Shown: in pieces, positions 28,066 through 36,325 of the stretch
Layout of the letters: each line of letters begins with the position of its first letter
Position numbering within the stretch: position 1 is the stretch's first letter
Origin: Allorhizobium paknamense
GTDB lineage: Bacteria; Pseudomonadota; Alphaproteobacteria; Rhizobiales; Rhizobiaceae
Assembly (NCBI RefSeq): GCF_030815125.1
Contig: NZ_JAUSWH010000018.1
Location: 1 to 64,000, forward strand
Length of the DNA stretch: 64,000 bases
Reading direction: 5' to 3'
Notes under the pieces: model-generated
Told to the model about the DNA's origin: nothing
The model's database searches: none
The model's input: only the letters and a program-made list of their open reading frames with translations
Program-made: the position numbers and the translations under genes

Positions 28066-28120
28066 GAAGGCTGAGACAACCGGTGGCGTGCTTCATTCAT
28101 TTATAAGTCAGGAGTAGATC

Positions 28121-28366
28121 ATGACGATAAATCCTTTCGACGATCCCAAGGGCTCCTTCTTTGCTCTCGTCAATGACGAGGAGCAATATTCCCTTTGGCC
28201 AACCTTCCAGGCCGTTCCGGCGGGTTGGCGCATTGCCTATGGCGCGCCCCATGGCCTGCCGCGGGATGAGGTTCTGGCCTGGGTCGACAAGGTCTGGACG
28301 GATATCCGGCCGCGCTCGGTGCGTGGTGGCGCGCAGGTTGCCACTGCTGCCTTCGATGTCGCCTGA
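28121..28366 (+). CDS. MbtH-like NRPS accessory protein
   Basis: The 81-residue protein shows the whole MbtH signature: NPFDDPKGSFFALVNDEEQY, SLWPTFQAVPAGW and WVDKVWTDIRPRS. MbtH proteins bind NRPS adenylation domains and make them soluble or active. Any of the four adenylation domains of the two NRPS systems in the window could be its partner; none is fused to MbtH. AGGAG lies upstream. The next gene starts 10 bases later. Confidence 0.95.
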   Translation: MTINPFDDPKGSFFALVNDEEQYSLWPTFQAVPAGWRIAYGAPHGLPRDEVLAWVDKVWTDIRPRSVRGGAQVATAAFDVA

Positions 28367-28376
28367 GGAGAGGGTC

Positions 28377-29735
28377 ATGTCTGCTGTTGCGGTTCACGCG
28401 GGGCATGAACGGGGCGAGGTGTCCGTGTTCGATCACGTCGTCAAGGCCTGCGCTTTGGCGGATGTGGTCGAGGCTCAGGCTGGCGAGCAGCCCTATATCC
28501 TCTATGAAAAGGCCGGGACCTTCTTCTTCGGTGCGGGCTCTGTCGCGGAACTGGTTCTCAACCGGAATGGGTTTCATCTGAAGACCCCGGCAGGCTCCGT
28601 GTCCGAGCCTCTGGGACCGCAGCCGCTGGTGCAACTGAACGCCCTGGTGAAGCACCTGCTGGGCGAGGCGCCGGATTGCAGCCGCCTGTTCGGCTGGGCC
28701 GCCTTCGAATTTTCCTATCTCCTGCAGGGGCTTCCGCTCCCCTCCCATGACGAGCCGTTGCTCTATCTCTCGGCGCCGCGCCATGAGGCCCGGATCGGGC
28801 CGGAGGGTGTCGAGCTTCAGCTGGATGACGCCGCCCTTTCGGATGTCTGGGAAGAAGCGCTGCGGCAGGCCAGACCCGGCACCCAGAACCGGCGCGTGCC
28901 GGTGGATGAGCGCCAGGACGAAACCGGTTTCGAACTGAGGGCGGCAGAAGCCATCCGCGCCATAGACGGCAAGAAGTTGAGCAAGGTCATTCTTTCGCGC
29001 CATGTGCCGGTGAGTGAGGAGATCGACCTGGTGCGCAGCTATGAATGCCTGCGGATCAATAATACGCCCGCCCGCTCCTTCCTGCTCAATCTCGGCGGCA
29101 TCGCTGCCGCCGGTGTCAGCCCGCAGGCGGTGGTAGAGGTGTCGTCCTCCGGCGCTATCCGCACCCAGCCGCTGGCCGGAACCTGCGCCCGCACGGGTGA
29201 ACCGGAGGAGGATCGCCGCCGTCGCGAAGACATGATGGCGGACCCCAAGGAAATCTACGAGCATGCGCTTTCGGTAAAGCTGGCGCAGGACGAGATTGAA
29301 AGCGTCAGCGCACCGGGCACGGTTTTCGTGGAAAACTTCATGCAGATCGTGGCGCGCGGCAGCGTGCAGCATATGGCCTCCGGTGTTCGTGGGCAGATGG
29401 CGGAGGAGCGTTCCTGCTGGGATGCTTTTGCCAGCGTCTTTCCTGCCGTCACCAGTTCCGGCATCCCCAAGCGGGAGGCCTGCGCGGTGATTGCCAGCAA
29501 GGAAGCCACGCCGCGCGGTCTTTACAGCGGTGCGGTCATCATGCTGGAGCGTAGCGGAGAGCTGGATGCAGCGCTGGTGCTGCGCTCGGTCTACCAGAAG
29601 AACGGGCAGACCTGGCTTCGCGCCGGGGCGGGTCTGATCCTCCAATCCACGCCCGAACGGGAGCTGGAAGAGACCTGCGAAAAATTGCGCAGCGTCAGCC
29701 GCTTCCTCGTGCCGCGCGCCGGGAAAACAGCATGA
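28377..29735 (+). CDS. Salicylate synthase homologue (MbtI/Irp9 type) with Glu-to-Gln at the general acid
   Basis: The 452-residue protein belongs to the menaquinone/siderophore/tryptophan chorismate enzyme family and is specifically MbtI-like: general-base Lys203 in SKVILSRHV, PLAGTCAR, metal Glu in KEIYEHA, lyase-type His in RGSVQHMAS, FPAVTSSGIPKREA, RGLYSGAVIML, LRAGAGLI, and metal Glu in LEETCEKL. MbtI itself turns chorismate into isochorismate and then salicylate plus pyruvate. Here the strictly expected SPE motif (Glu252 of MbtI, general acid) reads SPQ: codon CAG at 29124-29126, Gln250. That change should damage the isochorismate-forming half, leaving the pyruvate lyase half. An intact EntC-like enzyme encoded 3 kb downstream could supply isochorismate. 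The ATG at 28377 follows GAGGAGAGGG; length matches MbtI (450). Confidence 0.88.
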   Translation: MSAVAVHAGHERGEVSVFDHVVKACALADVVEAQAGEQPYILYEKAGTFFFGAGSVAELVLNRNGFHLKTPAGSVSEPLGPQPLVQLNALVKHLLGEAPDCSRLFGWAAFEFSYLLQGLPLPSHDEPLLYLSAPRHEARIGPEGVELQLDDAALSDVWEEALRQARPGTQNRRVPVDERQDETGFELRAAEAIRAIDGKKLSKVILSRHVPVSEEIDLVRSYECLRINNTPARSFLLNLGGIAAAGVSPQAVVEVSSSGAIRTQPLAGTCARTGEPEEDRRRREDMMADPKEIYEHALSVKLAQDEIESVSAPGTVFVENFMQIVARGSVQHMASGVRGQMAEERSCWDAFASVFPAVTSSGIPKREACAVIASKEATPRGLYSGAVIMLERSGELDAALVLRSVYQKNGQTWLRAGAGLILQSTPERELEETCEKLRSVSRFLVPRAGKTA

Positions 29736-30595
29736 CGACGGCGCGCATCAACGGCATTCATCTCGCTTTCGACGACAGCGGCGGCGAAGGCCCTGCAGTG
29801 CTGCTGGTGATGGGAACGGGCAGCCCTGGCCGGGTCTGGGACATCCATCAGGTTCCGGCACTGAAAGCGGCTGGTTATCGCACGGTCACCATGACCAATC
29901 GTGGCATTCCCCCCAGCGATGAATGCCCCGAAGGCTTCACCATGGAGGACATGGTCGGCGATGTCGTGGGGCTGATCGAGCATCTGGGCTTGTCTTCCGT
30001 GGCCTTGATCGGAACCTCGCTCGGCGCGCGGATCGTGACCGAAACGGCGCTGGCCCGGCCCGATCTGGTGGCTTGCGTCATCGGCATGGCCGCCCATGCG
30101 CGGCTTGATCCGGTGCAGCAGGCGATGACGCGGGGCGAGATTGCGCTTTCCGAGCAAAGCTATCTTCTTCCTCCGGATTACCGGGCTGCCGTCATGGCCC
30201 TGCAATATCTGTCGCCCGCCACACTGCGGAACGAGGGGCAGGCTCAGGACTGGCTGGATATCATGGCCTTCGATGATGGCCGGATCAGCAAGGGCCATAA
30301 GGCGCAATTGCAGATTTCCGAGCAATTGGTGGATCGAAGCGATGCCTATCGCGGCATCAGCGTGCCAATGATGATCATGGCGTTCCGCGATGATGCGGCC
30401 ATACCGGCCTATCTCAGCCGCGAACTGGCCGGAATCGTGCCCGGCGCCCGTTACCTCGAAGTGCCGGAGACCGGCCATTACGGCTATCTGGAACAGCCGG
30501 AGGCGGTGAACAGGCAGCTTCTTGCCTATTTGCAGGAGGTTTTCCCGGCGTCACGGTCTGCTGCCGCGCCTCGCGCTTCGGCCACCCTGCGGTGA
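29732..30595 (+). CDS. Alpha/beta-hydrolase
   Basis: The 287-residue protein has an alpha/beta-hydrolase fold: oxyanion region LLVMGTGSPG (about 31), nucleophile elbow IGTSLGA (about 93-99), a likely Asp in MAFRDDAAIP (about 217-226) and His in PETGHYGYLEQP (about 248). It overlaps the salicylate-synthase gene by 4 bases (ATGA) so the two are translationally coupled. It does not look like a classical type II thioesterase (which carries GHSMG). Possible roles are editing, hydrolysis of the ferric siderophore, or processing of an ester or lactone. Function not assigned. Confidence 0.75.
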   Translation: MTTARINGIHLAFDDSGGEGPAVLLVMGTGSPGRVWDIHQVPALKAAGYRTVTMTNRGIPPSDECPEGFTMEDMVGDVVGLIEHLGLSSVALIGTSLGARIVTETALARPDLVACVIGMAAHARLDPVQQAMTRGEIALSEQSYLLPPDYRAAVMALQYLSPATLRNEGQAQDWLDIMAFDDGRISKGHKAQLQISEQLVDRSDAYRGISVPMMIMAFRDDAAIPAYLSRELAGIVPGARYLEVPETGHYGYLEQPEAVNRQLLAYLQEVFPASRSAAAPRASATLR

Positions 30596-30662
30596 GCCGG
30601 TCGTAAGCCCTTTGATCGTCCTGCGACAGCATGGCGATCATTGTTTGATGTCATGAATGATT

Positions 30663-30736
30663 TTAGAGCATTGTCCGGAGAAAAGTGGAAACCGGTTTTC
30701 CCTCCGGAAATGCGTAGAAACAATGAAACGCTCTAG
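30663..30736. repeat. Family C intergenic repeat inside the biosynthesis operon
   Basis: Begins TTTAGAGCATTGTCCGG, continues AGAAAAGTGGAAACCGG, TTTTCCCTCCGGAAATGCG and closes ACGCTCTA. It fills the gap between the hydrolase and the salicyl-AMP ligase; there is no terminator-like T-run, so read-through is plausible. Confidence 0.8.
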
Positions 30737-30805
30737 GCCATCCCGGACGTATTGTTCACGTCTCTGCGGGAAGCGGTCTTCTGTTGCCTGTTTTGTGAGG
30801 GAAAA

Positions 30806-32452
30806 ATGCCCGATCCTATCGTTTCTGCCCTGTCCGCTCCCCGCTGGCCTGACGATGTGGCCAGGCGTTATCGCGAACTTGGTTATTGGCGCGGTGAGGA
30901 ATTGACCGCCCCCGTTCGCCATTATGCGGCAAGCCATCCGGATAAACCGGCGCTGATCGATTCCGTTGGCCGCTTGCTGACCTATGCCGAATTGGACCGG
31001 ACTGCCGACCAGGTGGCCTCTGCCTTGCAGCAATGGGGCCTTGCGCCGGGTGATCGCTTCATCCTGCAACTGCCCAATCTGCTGGAACTGGTATGCCTTT
31101 TGCTCGGTTCGGTCAGGGCCGGTATCATTCCCGTGATGGTGCTGCCCACCCACCGCGAGCAGGAGGTGATCCATCTTGCCAAGGGTTCCGGGGCGGTTGC
31201 CTGTGCTATTGCCGACCGGCAGGCAAGCTATGATTTTCGCGGCCTGATGCGGCGGGTGCGCGACGCCGTGCCCGGTATCGGCAAGGTGGTGGTGGTTGGC
31301 GAGCCCGGCGAAGATGACGGCGTCATCAGCTATGATCGCCTGATGGCCATGGCAGGCCCGCCGGTTGATCGCCCGCCCGTCGATGCGCATGCGGTGGCGT
31401 TGCTCCTCCATTCCGGCGGCACGGGCGGCCTGCCGAAGCTTATTCCACGCACGCATAATGATTATGATTACAATGCCCGGGCCAGCGCCGAGGCTTGCGG
31501 TTTCGATGAAAATACCGTTTATCTCGCAGCGCTTTCCGCCGCCCATAATTTCCCGCTGGCCTGCCCTGGCCTGCTCGGCACTTTCAGCGTTGGCGGCACG
31601 GTGGTGCTGGCCCGCGAGCCGAGCCCGGATTCCGTGTTCTCGCTGATCGAAAAGCACAAGGTCACGGTGACTGCGGCCGTACCGACGCTGGTGTCGCTGT
31701 GGCTGGAAGCGCGCGAGTTTGACGAGACCGATATTTCCAGCCTGAAATTGTTGCAGGTCGGTGGTGCCAAACTGGCGGAGTCTGTGGCGCGGCGCATTCA
31801 CGAATGGCCGGGCGTGCGCGTGCAGCAGGTCTTCGGCATGGCGGAAGGTTTGCTGAATTATACCCGCGCCGAGGATCCGATCGACATTGTCGAAACCACT
31901 CAAGGCCGCCCGCTTTCGCCCGATGATGAGATCGTCATCGTCGATGAGGAAGGCCAGCCGGTCGCCGACGGTGCGGTCGGCGAATTGTGGACGCGCGGCC
32001 CCTATACCATCCGCTCCTATCTGGCCGGGCCTGAAATCAATGCCCGCAGCTTCACTCCCGACGGTTTCTATCGCACGGGCGATATGGTGCGGCGCCTGCC
32101 AAGCGGCCATCTGGTGGTGGCAGGCCGCAGCGGCGACCAGATCAATCGCGGCGGTGAGAAATTCTCGGCGGTGGAGATCGAAAATCATCTGATCGATCAT
32201 CCTGCCGTCAAGGAAATTGCCGTGCTGGGCGTGCCGGATGCGGATCTCGGGCAGGCTTCGCTTGCCTTCGTGCATCCCGTGGAGACGCCGCCCAGCCTGA
32301 GGGAGTTGAAGGACTTCCTGCGCCAGCGCGGGGTGGCGACCTACAAGCTGCCGGACCGGCTGCGCATTGTCGATGACATTCCGCTCACGCGCTTCGGCAA
32401 GATCGACCGCAAGCGGCTGGCCTTGCTCGCGGATGAACCGGTGCCCTCCTGA
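30806..32452 (+). CDS. Salicyl-AMP ligase (YbtE/PchD/MbtA type)
   Basis: The 548-residue free-standing aryl-acid adenylating enzyme activates an aryl acid as its AMP ester and loads an aryl carrier protein, here most likely the N-terminal ArCP of the NRPS at 52237-54711. Visible: LLHSGGTGGLPKLIPRTHND (ATP loop), FGMAEGLLNYTR, YRTGDMV, AGRSGDQINRGGEKFSAVEIE, and the catalytic Lys in RFGKIDRKRL. The pocket separates salicylate from 2,3-dihydroxybenzoate enzymes: AHNFPLACPG carries Cys at the position of DhbE Ser240, and GLLNY carries Leu at Val337, both salicylate-type. I start at the ATG at 30806 (GTGAGG upstream) rather than the in-frame 30752. Confidence 0.9.
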   Translation: MPDPIVSALSAPRWPDDVARRYRELGYWRGEELTAPVRHYAASHPDKPALIDSVGRLLTYAELDRTADQVASALQQWGLAPGDRFILQLPNLLELVCLLLGSVRAGIIPVMVLPTHREQEVIHLAKGSGAVACAIADRQASYDFRGLMRRVRDAVPGIGKVVVVGEPGEDDGVISYDRLMAMAGPPVDRPPVDAHAVALLLHSGGTGGLPKLIPRTHNDYDYNARASAEACGFDENTVYLAALSAAHNFPLACPGLLGTFSVGGTVVLAREPSPDSVFSLIEKHKVTVTAAVPTLVSLWLEAREFDETDISSLKLLQVGGAKLAESVARRIHEWPGVRVQQVFGMAEGLLNYTRAEDPIDIVETTQGRPLSPDDEIVIVDEEGQPVADGAVGELWTRGPYTIRSYLAGPEINARSFTPDGFYRTGDMVRRLPSGHLVVAGRSGDQINRGGEKFSAVEIENHLIDHPAVKEIAVLGVPDADLGQASLAFVHPVETPPSLRELKDFLRQRGVATYKLPDRLRIVDDIPLTRFGKIDRKRLALLADEPVPS

Positions 32453-32592
32453 GCATTGAAGACAATGGCCAAGATGTTGTGAGCATTTTCGACGTCTTGG
32501 TCTCCTGACAAACAGTGAAAATTTTCAACGGAGTACGAGCAGACGTACGCCCCACGGCGTTGCGCGCCGCGCTGTCGCACGCCTGCTTCCCA

Positions 32593-32690
32593 AAGCATTG
32601 TCCCGAGAAAACTGCGCAGCGGTTTTCCGTCCGGAAATGCTTAAAAACAAAGAGTTAGAGCATTGCGGTGTTTCCGCGAAACACTGAAAT
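32593..32690. repeat. Family C repeat plus hairpin D
   Basis: The first part (AAGCATTGTCCCGAG, AAACTGCGCAGCGGTTTTCC, GTCCGGAAATGC) is family C; it is followed by GTGTTTC-CGC-GAAACAC (32668-32684), the same hairpin core as at 26286-26306. The 261-bp gap between the ligase and the EntC-like gene contains nothing else recognisable. Confidence 0.75.
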
Positions 32691-32713
32691 GTTCTCGTCA
32701 TGGAGACATAACG

Positions 32714-33841
32714 ATGGCGTCCTTTAACCTGAAAACGCCGGACTATCATTTGCGGACAAGAGGCATTGCCGAGATGATCACTCCTTCGAGATGGGATGGT
32801 CCTTCGGTCGCTGCGTCCGTTCATGCCGCCTTGCAGGCAAGGCGGAAGGAGGGCAGTAACCGCACCGCCTCCCCGGTGGTGGTCGGCATGATCCCCTTCG
32901 ATACGAACGCTCCGGCCTTGCTCTACGTGCCTGAAGAGGTGGAGTGGAACGCCGAACCCGCCGCTTTGGGCGGTGTGGAAGCTGCGGCGTTACAGCCGGT
33001 CCCGCTTGCCGTCGATCATGCCGATTCTCCGGCCTATCGCGAAGGCGTTGCGCGTCTTCTGGAAGACATCGAACAAGGCGCGCTGGAAAAGGCGGTGCTG
33101 GCCCGGCGGGTCGAGGTGCGGTTCGACAAGCCGGTGGATACGGACCGGGTCTATGCGCGGCTTTGCGCGCGTAATCCGAGCGCCTATGTCTTCCAGGCGG
33201 ATGTGCCGGAGGATGCCGCCTTTGGCGATAATGCCGGCGCTATTCTGCTGGGCGCAAGTCCCGAACTCGTTGTCGGTTGCCGTCGCGGACGGGTCAGCAG
33301 CAAGCCGCTGGCCGGCTCCACCCCACGTCTGGCCGATCAGGCGGCTGACGAGGCCGCCCGGCATTCGCTGCTGCAATCCGCCAAGGACCAGGCCGAGCAT
33401 GCTTTGGTGGTTCAGGCCATCGGCGAGGTTTTCCACCGCTATGCGCGCGACGTGGTGGTGCCGGAGCAACCGGATCTGGTGGAAACGCCGGTGATCTGGC
33501 ATCTCGGCAGCCATGTGTCCGGCGTGCTGCGGGAAGGGGTTTGCCCGCTGACGCTTGCCTATGCCCTGCATCCCACACCTGCCGTCAGTGGCTGGCCGCA
33601 GCGCCCCGCACAGGAGGCCATTGCCCGTCTGGAAGATTTCGATCGCGGCTTTTACGCGGGGTTGATCGGCTGGATGGATGCGGATGGCAATGCCGATTGG
33701 GCGCTGACGCTGCGCTGCGGTTTCATCAAGGGTTGCCGGGCCACGGCCTATGCAGGGGCTGGCATCGTCGCCGGATCGACGCCGGAAAAGGAACATGCCG
33801 AGACGGCAACCAAGCTGAAGACCTTCATCAACGCGCTGTAA
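32714..33841 (+). CDS. Isochorismate synthase (EntC/DhbC-like)
   Basis: The 375-residue protein converts chorismate to isochorismate. It has the EntC-type features: Lys in GALEKAVLARRVEV, an intact SPE general-acid motif (LLGASPELVVG), KPLAGSTPR, KDQAEHALVVQAIGEVF, TPVIWHLGSHVSG, the EntC-specific ALHPTPAVSGWP, GLIGWMDADGNADWALTLRC and metal Glu near the end (AETATKLKTF). No isochorismatase (EntB) or 2,3-dihydro-DHB dehydrogenase (EntA) is present in the window, so a DHB pathway is not supported here; together with the Gln-substituted salicylate synthase it may form a two-enzyme salicylate route. GGAG lies 8 bases before the ATG at 32714; the in-frame 32663 start would read through a repeat. 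Confidence 0.88.
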   Translation: MASFNLKTPDYHLRTRGIAEMITPSRWDGPSVAASVHAALQARRKEGSNRTASPVVVGMIPFDTNAPALLYVPEEVEWNAEPAALGGVEAAALQPVPLAVDHADSPAYREGVARLLEDIEQGALEKAVLARRVEVRFDKPVDTDRVYARLCARNPSAYVFQADVPEDAAFGDNAGAILLGASPELVVGCRRGRVSSKPLAGSTPRLADQAADEAARHSLLQSAKDQAEHALVVQAIGEVFHRYARDVVVPEQPDLVETPVIWHLGSHVSGVLREGVCPLTLAYALHPTPAVSGWPQRPAQEAIARLEDFDRGFYAGLIGWMDADGNADWALTLRCGFIKGCRATAYAGAGIVAGSTPEKEHAETATKLKTFINAL

Positions 33842-33843
33842 TA

Positions 33844-33881
33844 CCAAGGCTCGAGGATGCTCATGCATCCTCGAGCCTTGG
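33844..33881. terminator. Strong hairpin between convergent genes
   Basis: A 17-bp perfect stem (CCAAGGCTCGAGGATGC at 33844-33860, complement at 33865-33881) with a 4-base loop TCAT follows the EntC-like stop codon by 2 bases. There is no U-run, so it could end transcription on either strand, perhaps with Rho, or protect the mRNA 3' end. Confidence 0.7.
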
Positions 33882-33920
33882 GATCAAGCCCTTGCTCCTT
33901 CTTTCAAAAGCGTCTGCCTT

Positions 33921-35048
33921 TCAATGGTCCGACGGCAGATAGGCTTCACCGCCTTTGGCGATGATCTCTTCTTCGCTCAAGCGGCGGTGCCAGTGCGAAT
34001 GGAGCGTGAAGCGGTCGCGCGGCAGTTTGATTTCGTTTTTCAGGTGGCGATAGATCCTGCTGAAAATCTTGTGCTCCGAGCCGCCCCATAGAAAGGCGCG
34101 CGAAAGATCATCCGGCCATGCCACCGTCTGCAGCGCATCGAAGAGCAGTTCGGTGGTGCCGGGGGCGGCGTCCTGCCGATGCAGCCATGTGAGTGTCACG
34201 CCCTTCGGATGAACCAATGGCAGTTCCTCCTGCGGATTGGCGACCTCGATGATCGCATGACCGATGGCGGCCTGCGGCATCTCCTCCAGGATGCGGGCGA
34301 TGCCGGGCAATGCTGTCTCATCGCCGATCAGCACATGGAAATCCGCGTCCTTCGGACCATCTGCCGCCGGACCCAGAATGCCAGCAATATCGCCGGGGCG
34401 CGCATCCATGGCCCAGCGGGTCGCAGGGCCGGGATTTTCATGCAGGGCAAAGTCCACGGTGATTTCCTGGCGGGTGCCGTCGATCTTGCGGATCGTGTAA
34501 ACCCGCGTTGGCACCGCACCGCCATCCGGCCAGACCACATGGCCGCGATCGTCCAGCATCGGCCAGGAGGGCTTCACCATATCCCGTGGCTGAAAAATCA
34601 GCCGGCAATGCAGTTGATCCGGGCGATCATAGCGTTGCAGGTTTTCTCCGGAAAACACCAGCCTGCGCATATTGGGTGTCAGATCCGAGACGCGTGCCAC
34701 CCTGAGGATGCGCAGATCATCGGGCAGGGCAGGGGCGGCCTTGTCGCCCTCCCATTCGATCACCGGATTTTCACGCGCGGCGATAAAACCGATGGGGCCG
34801 ACCAGCGCATGCTTCAGCCGGTTCAGATTGGCCGGATCGGCGGCTTCCGCCGTCAGGCGGAATTCGCCCTCTCCGGGCCGGAAGCTTGCCTTGCCGAAGG
34901 GGGAGGCGATGTCATAGACGCCGTCGCCCTTGCAGATCGTCATGTCGTGCGTGGAAAGCGATTCGATGAAAGGCTCGAGATAATCATCGAGCTTCTCAAA
35001 CGGCACGGTTGCGCTGGCCTTGAACGGCATTGAAGACAGCGACGGCAT
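33921..35048 (-). CDS. Siderophore-interacting protein with N-terminal DUF2218-type domain (ferric-siderophore reductase)
   Basis: The 375-residue protein joins a short N-terminal domain (about 1-100, DUF2218-like) to a ViuB/SIP-type flavoreductase (about 110-375). FAD-binding parts MRRLVFSGENL and RVYTIRKID..ITVDFALH are visible, then the NAD(P)H-side segment ADFHVLIGDETALPGIARIL and the family end LSRAFLWGGSEHKIFSRIYRHL. It releases iron in the cytoplasm by reducing the ferric siderophore. It is the third gene of the receptor operon, with a repeat between it and the binding protein. Confidence 0.88.
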   Translation of the reverse strand: MPSLSSMPFKASATVPFEKLDDYLEPFIESLSTHDMTICKGDGVYDIASPFGKASFRPGEGEFRLTAEAADPANLNRLKHALVGPIGFIAARENPVIEWEGDKAAPALPDDLRILRVARVSDLTPNMRRLVFSGENLQRYDRPDQLHCRLIFQPRDMVKPSWPMLDDRGHVVWPDGGAVPTRVYTIRKIDGTRQEITVDFALHENPGPATRWAMDARPGDIAGILGPAADGPKDADFHVLIGDETALPGIARILEEMPQAAIGHAIIEVANPQEELPLVHPKGVTLTWLHRQDAAPGTTELLFDALQTVAWPDDLSRAFLWGGSEHKIFSRIYRHLKNEIKLPRDRFTLHSHWHRRLSEEEIIAKGGEAYLPSDH

Positions 35049-35079
35049 CTTTCACTCCCTGACCTGACAATATTCTCGT

Positions 35080-35180
35080 TTAGAGCGCCGATCTGATGGA
35101 ATCAGATCGGCGCTCTAACTCTTTGTGTTTACAAATTTCTGAACAGAAAACCGGATTCCACTTTTCCTGGAAATGCTCTA
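35080..35180. repeat. Family B palindrome followed by family C repeat
   Basis: 35080-35118 is a perfect palindrome with 18-base arms (TTAGAGCGCCGATCTGAT) and loop GGA. 35120-35180 is a family C copy (GAACAGAAAACCGG, ATTCCACTTTTCCTGG, AAATGCTCTA). It lies between two genes of the same operon and ends close to the stop codon of the binding-protein gene. Confidence 0.85.
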
Positions 35181-35199
35181 TTATTTTTTTCACCACGTC

Positions 35200-36318
35200 C
35201 TATAGCGAAACCCAGAGCGGCCCCTTGATCTGGATCGTGGCGAAGTCGGCATTGATCCTGTCCAGCAGCGCCTGCGGTTGAAGATCCGCACAGCGCTCGG
35301 GATGCAGCCACTTCGCCGTTTGCGCCACGAACAGAAGATTGAGCGGCAGATTGGTGATCAGCCCGCTCCAGATGCCGTAGACGCGGTTGTTCTTCACGCT
35401 GGGCAGGCTGGCGAAGAGCGGGCGCGCATCGACCAGTTTTTGCAGGCTTTGCCGCGCCTTTGCCTCATCCAGTCCCGGCGCGATCTCCGGCCTGCCGCTG
35501 GCCGCCCAGCCGCCGCCGGTGGCAATATAGACATCCTGCGGCGTTGAGAGCAGATATTCGGTGGAAAGCTTTTCAAACCAGGGAGATTTGACCTCCGGCA
35601 GCACCTGCCCGCCCGCCATTTCCAGCAGCGTGCCCCAGATCTTGCGTCCGGCAGCCCAGCAGCAGTCGTCCGGGGTGGATTGAACTTCGAGATAGGTGGT
35701 CACCGGTGCCGCCCCGGCAAGCCTTTTGGCAATGGCCGCCAGTTCCTGCTCGAAGAAGGCGGTGAAGGCCGTGGCCTTGTCACTGGCGCCGAGAATGCGG
35801 CCCCACATGGTCATGGAGGTCTTGAGATCGTTCAGCGGATTGCTGGCGCCATTGCCGGAATTGCTGGAGATGTCGGAAAAGACCACCGGCACGCCGAGCT
35901 TCTTCAGCCCCGCCAGAAGGCCATCTTCCATCTCGGGCGGCGTCATGAAGGCGGTGGTCACGACAAGGTCGGGGGCGAGGCTGATCAGCGCTTCCACCGA
36001 GACAGTATCGGGCGATTGCTTGCCCACCACAGGGATGTCATGGCCGTTGGAGAGGTGCTTGACCAGAAAATCGCTGTCCATCCGGTCCACCGCCGCCCAT
36101 CCGGCCACCAAGGATGCCGGATCGGGATGCAGAAGCGACATGGTGAAAAGGTCATGAGCTTCAAGCAGAATAATGCGTTTCGGCAGCGCCGGGAGGGTTA
36201 CCTCCCGGCCTGCCATATCCGTCAGCTTGATGGGTTGTTCGGCCCCGGCTGGCGGCAGGGTCAGGAAGACCCCTGCCGCCGCAAGGCTCGCGCACATATG
36301 ACGCCGCGTAAGGTTCAC
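35200..36318 (-). CDS. Iron-siderophore ABC transporter substrate-binding protein
   Basis: The 372-residue class III (FecB/BtuF-like) binding protein has an N-terminal export signal beginning NLTRRHMCASLAAAGVFLTL (twin-arginine-like RR) with cleavage near PAGA-EQP, then KLTDMAGREVTLPALPKRIILL, the usual start of the first lobe. I use a GTG start at 36318: it follows the receptor stop codon by 7 bases, whereas the first ATG upstream would overlap the receptor gene. It should carry the ferric siderophore, or iron, to an inner-membrane permease, but no permease or ATPase is encoded in this window. Confidence 0.82.
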   Translation of the reverse strand: MNLTRRHMCASLAAAGVFLTLPPAGAEQPIKLTDMAGREVTLPALPKRIILLEAHDLFTMSLLHPDPASLVAGWAAVDRMDSDFLVKHLSNGHDIPVVGKQSPDTVSVEALISLAPDLVVTTAFMTPPEMEDGLLAGLKKLGVPVVFSDISSNSGNGASNPLNDLKTSMTMWGRILGASDKATAFTAFFEQELAAIAKRLAGAAPVTTYLEVQSTPDDCCWAAGRKIWGTLLEMAGGQVLPEVKSPWFEKLSTEYLLSTPQDVYIATGGGWAASGRPEIAPGLDEAKARQSLQKLVDARPLFASLPSVKNNRVYGIWSGLITNLPLNLLFVAQTAKWLHPERCADLQPQALLDRINADFATIQIKGPLWVSL

Positions 36319-36325
36319 GTTTGTC

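Noticed and set aside
28377..33841. 2,3-dihydroxybenzoate (catecholate) pathway suggested by the EntC- and EntF-like genes
   Set aside because: No EntA or EntB is in the window, and the ligase pocket has the salicylate-type Cys and Leu. Salicylate fits better.
33844..33881. 17-bp hairpin as an attachment or recombination site
   Set aside because: It sits directly after a stop codon between convergent genes, so a terminator or mRNA end structure is the simpler reading.
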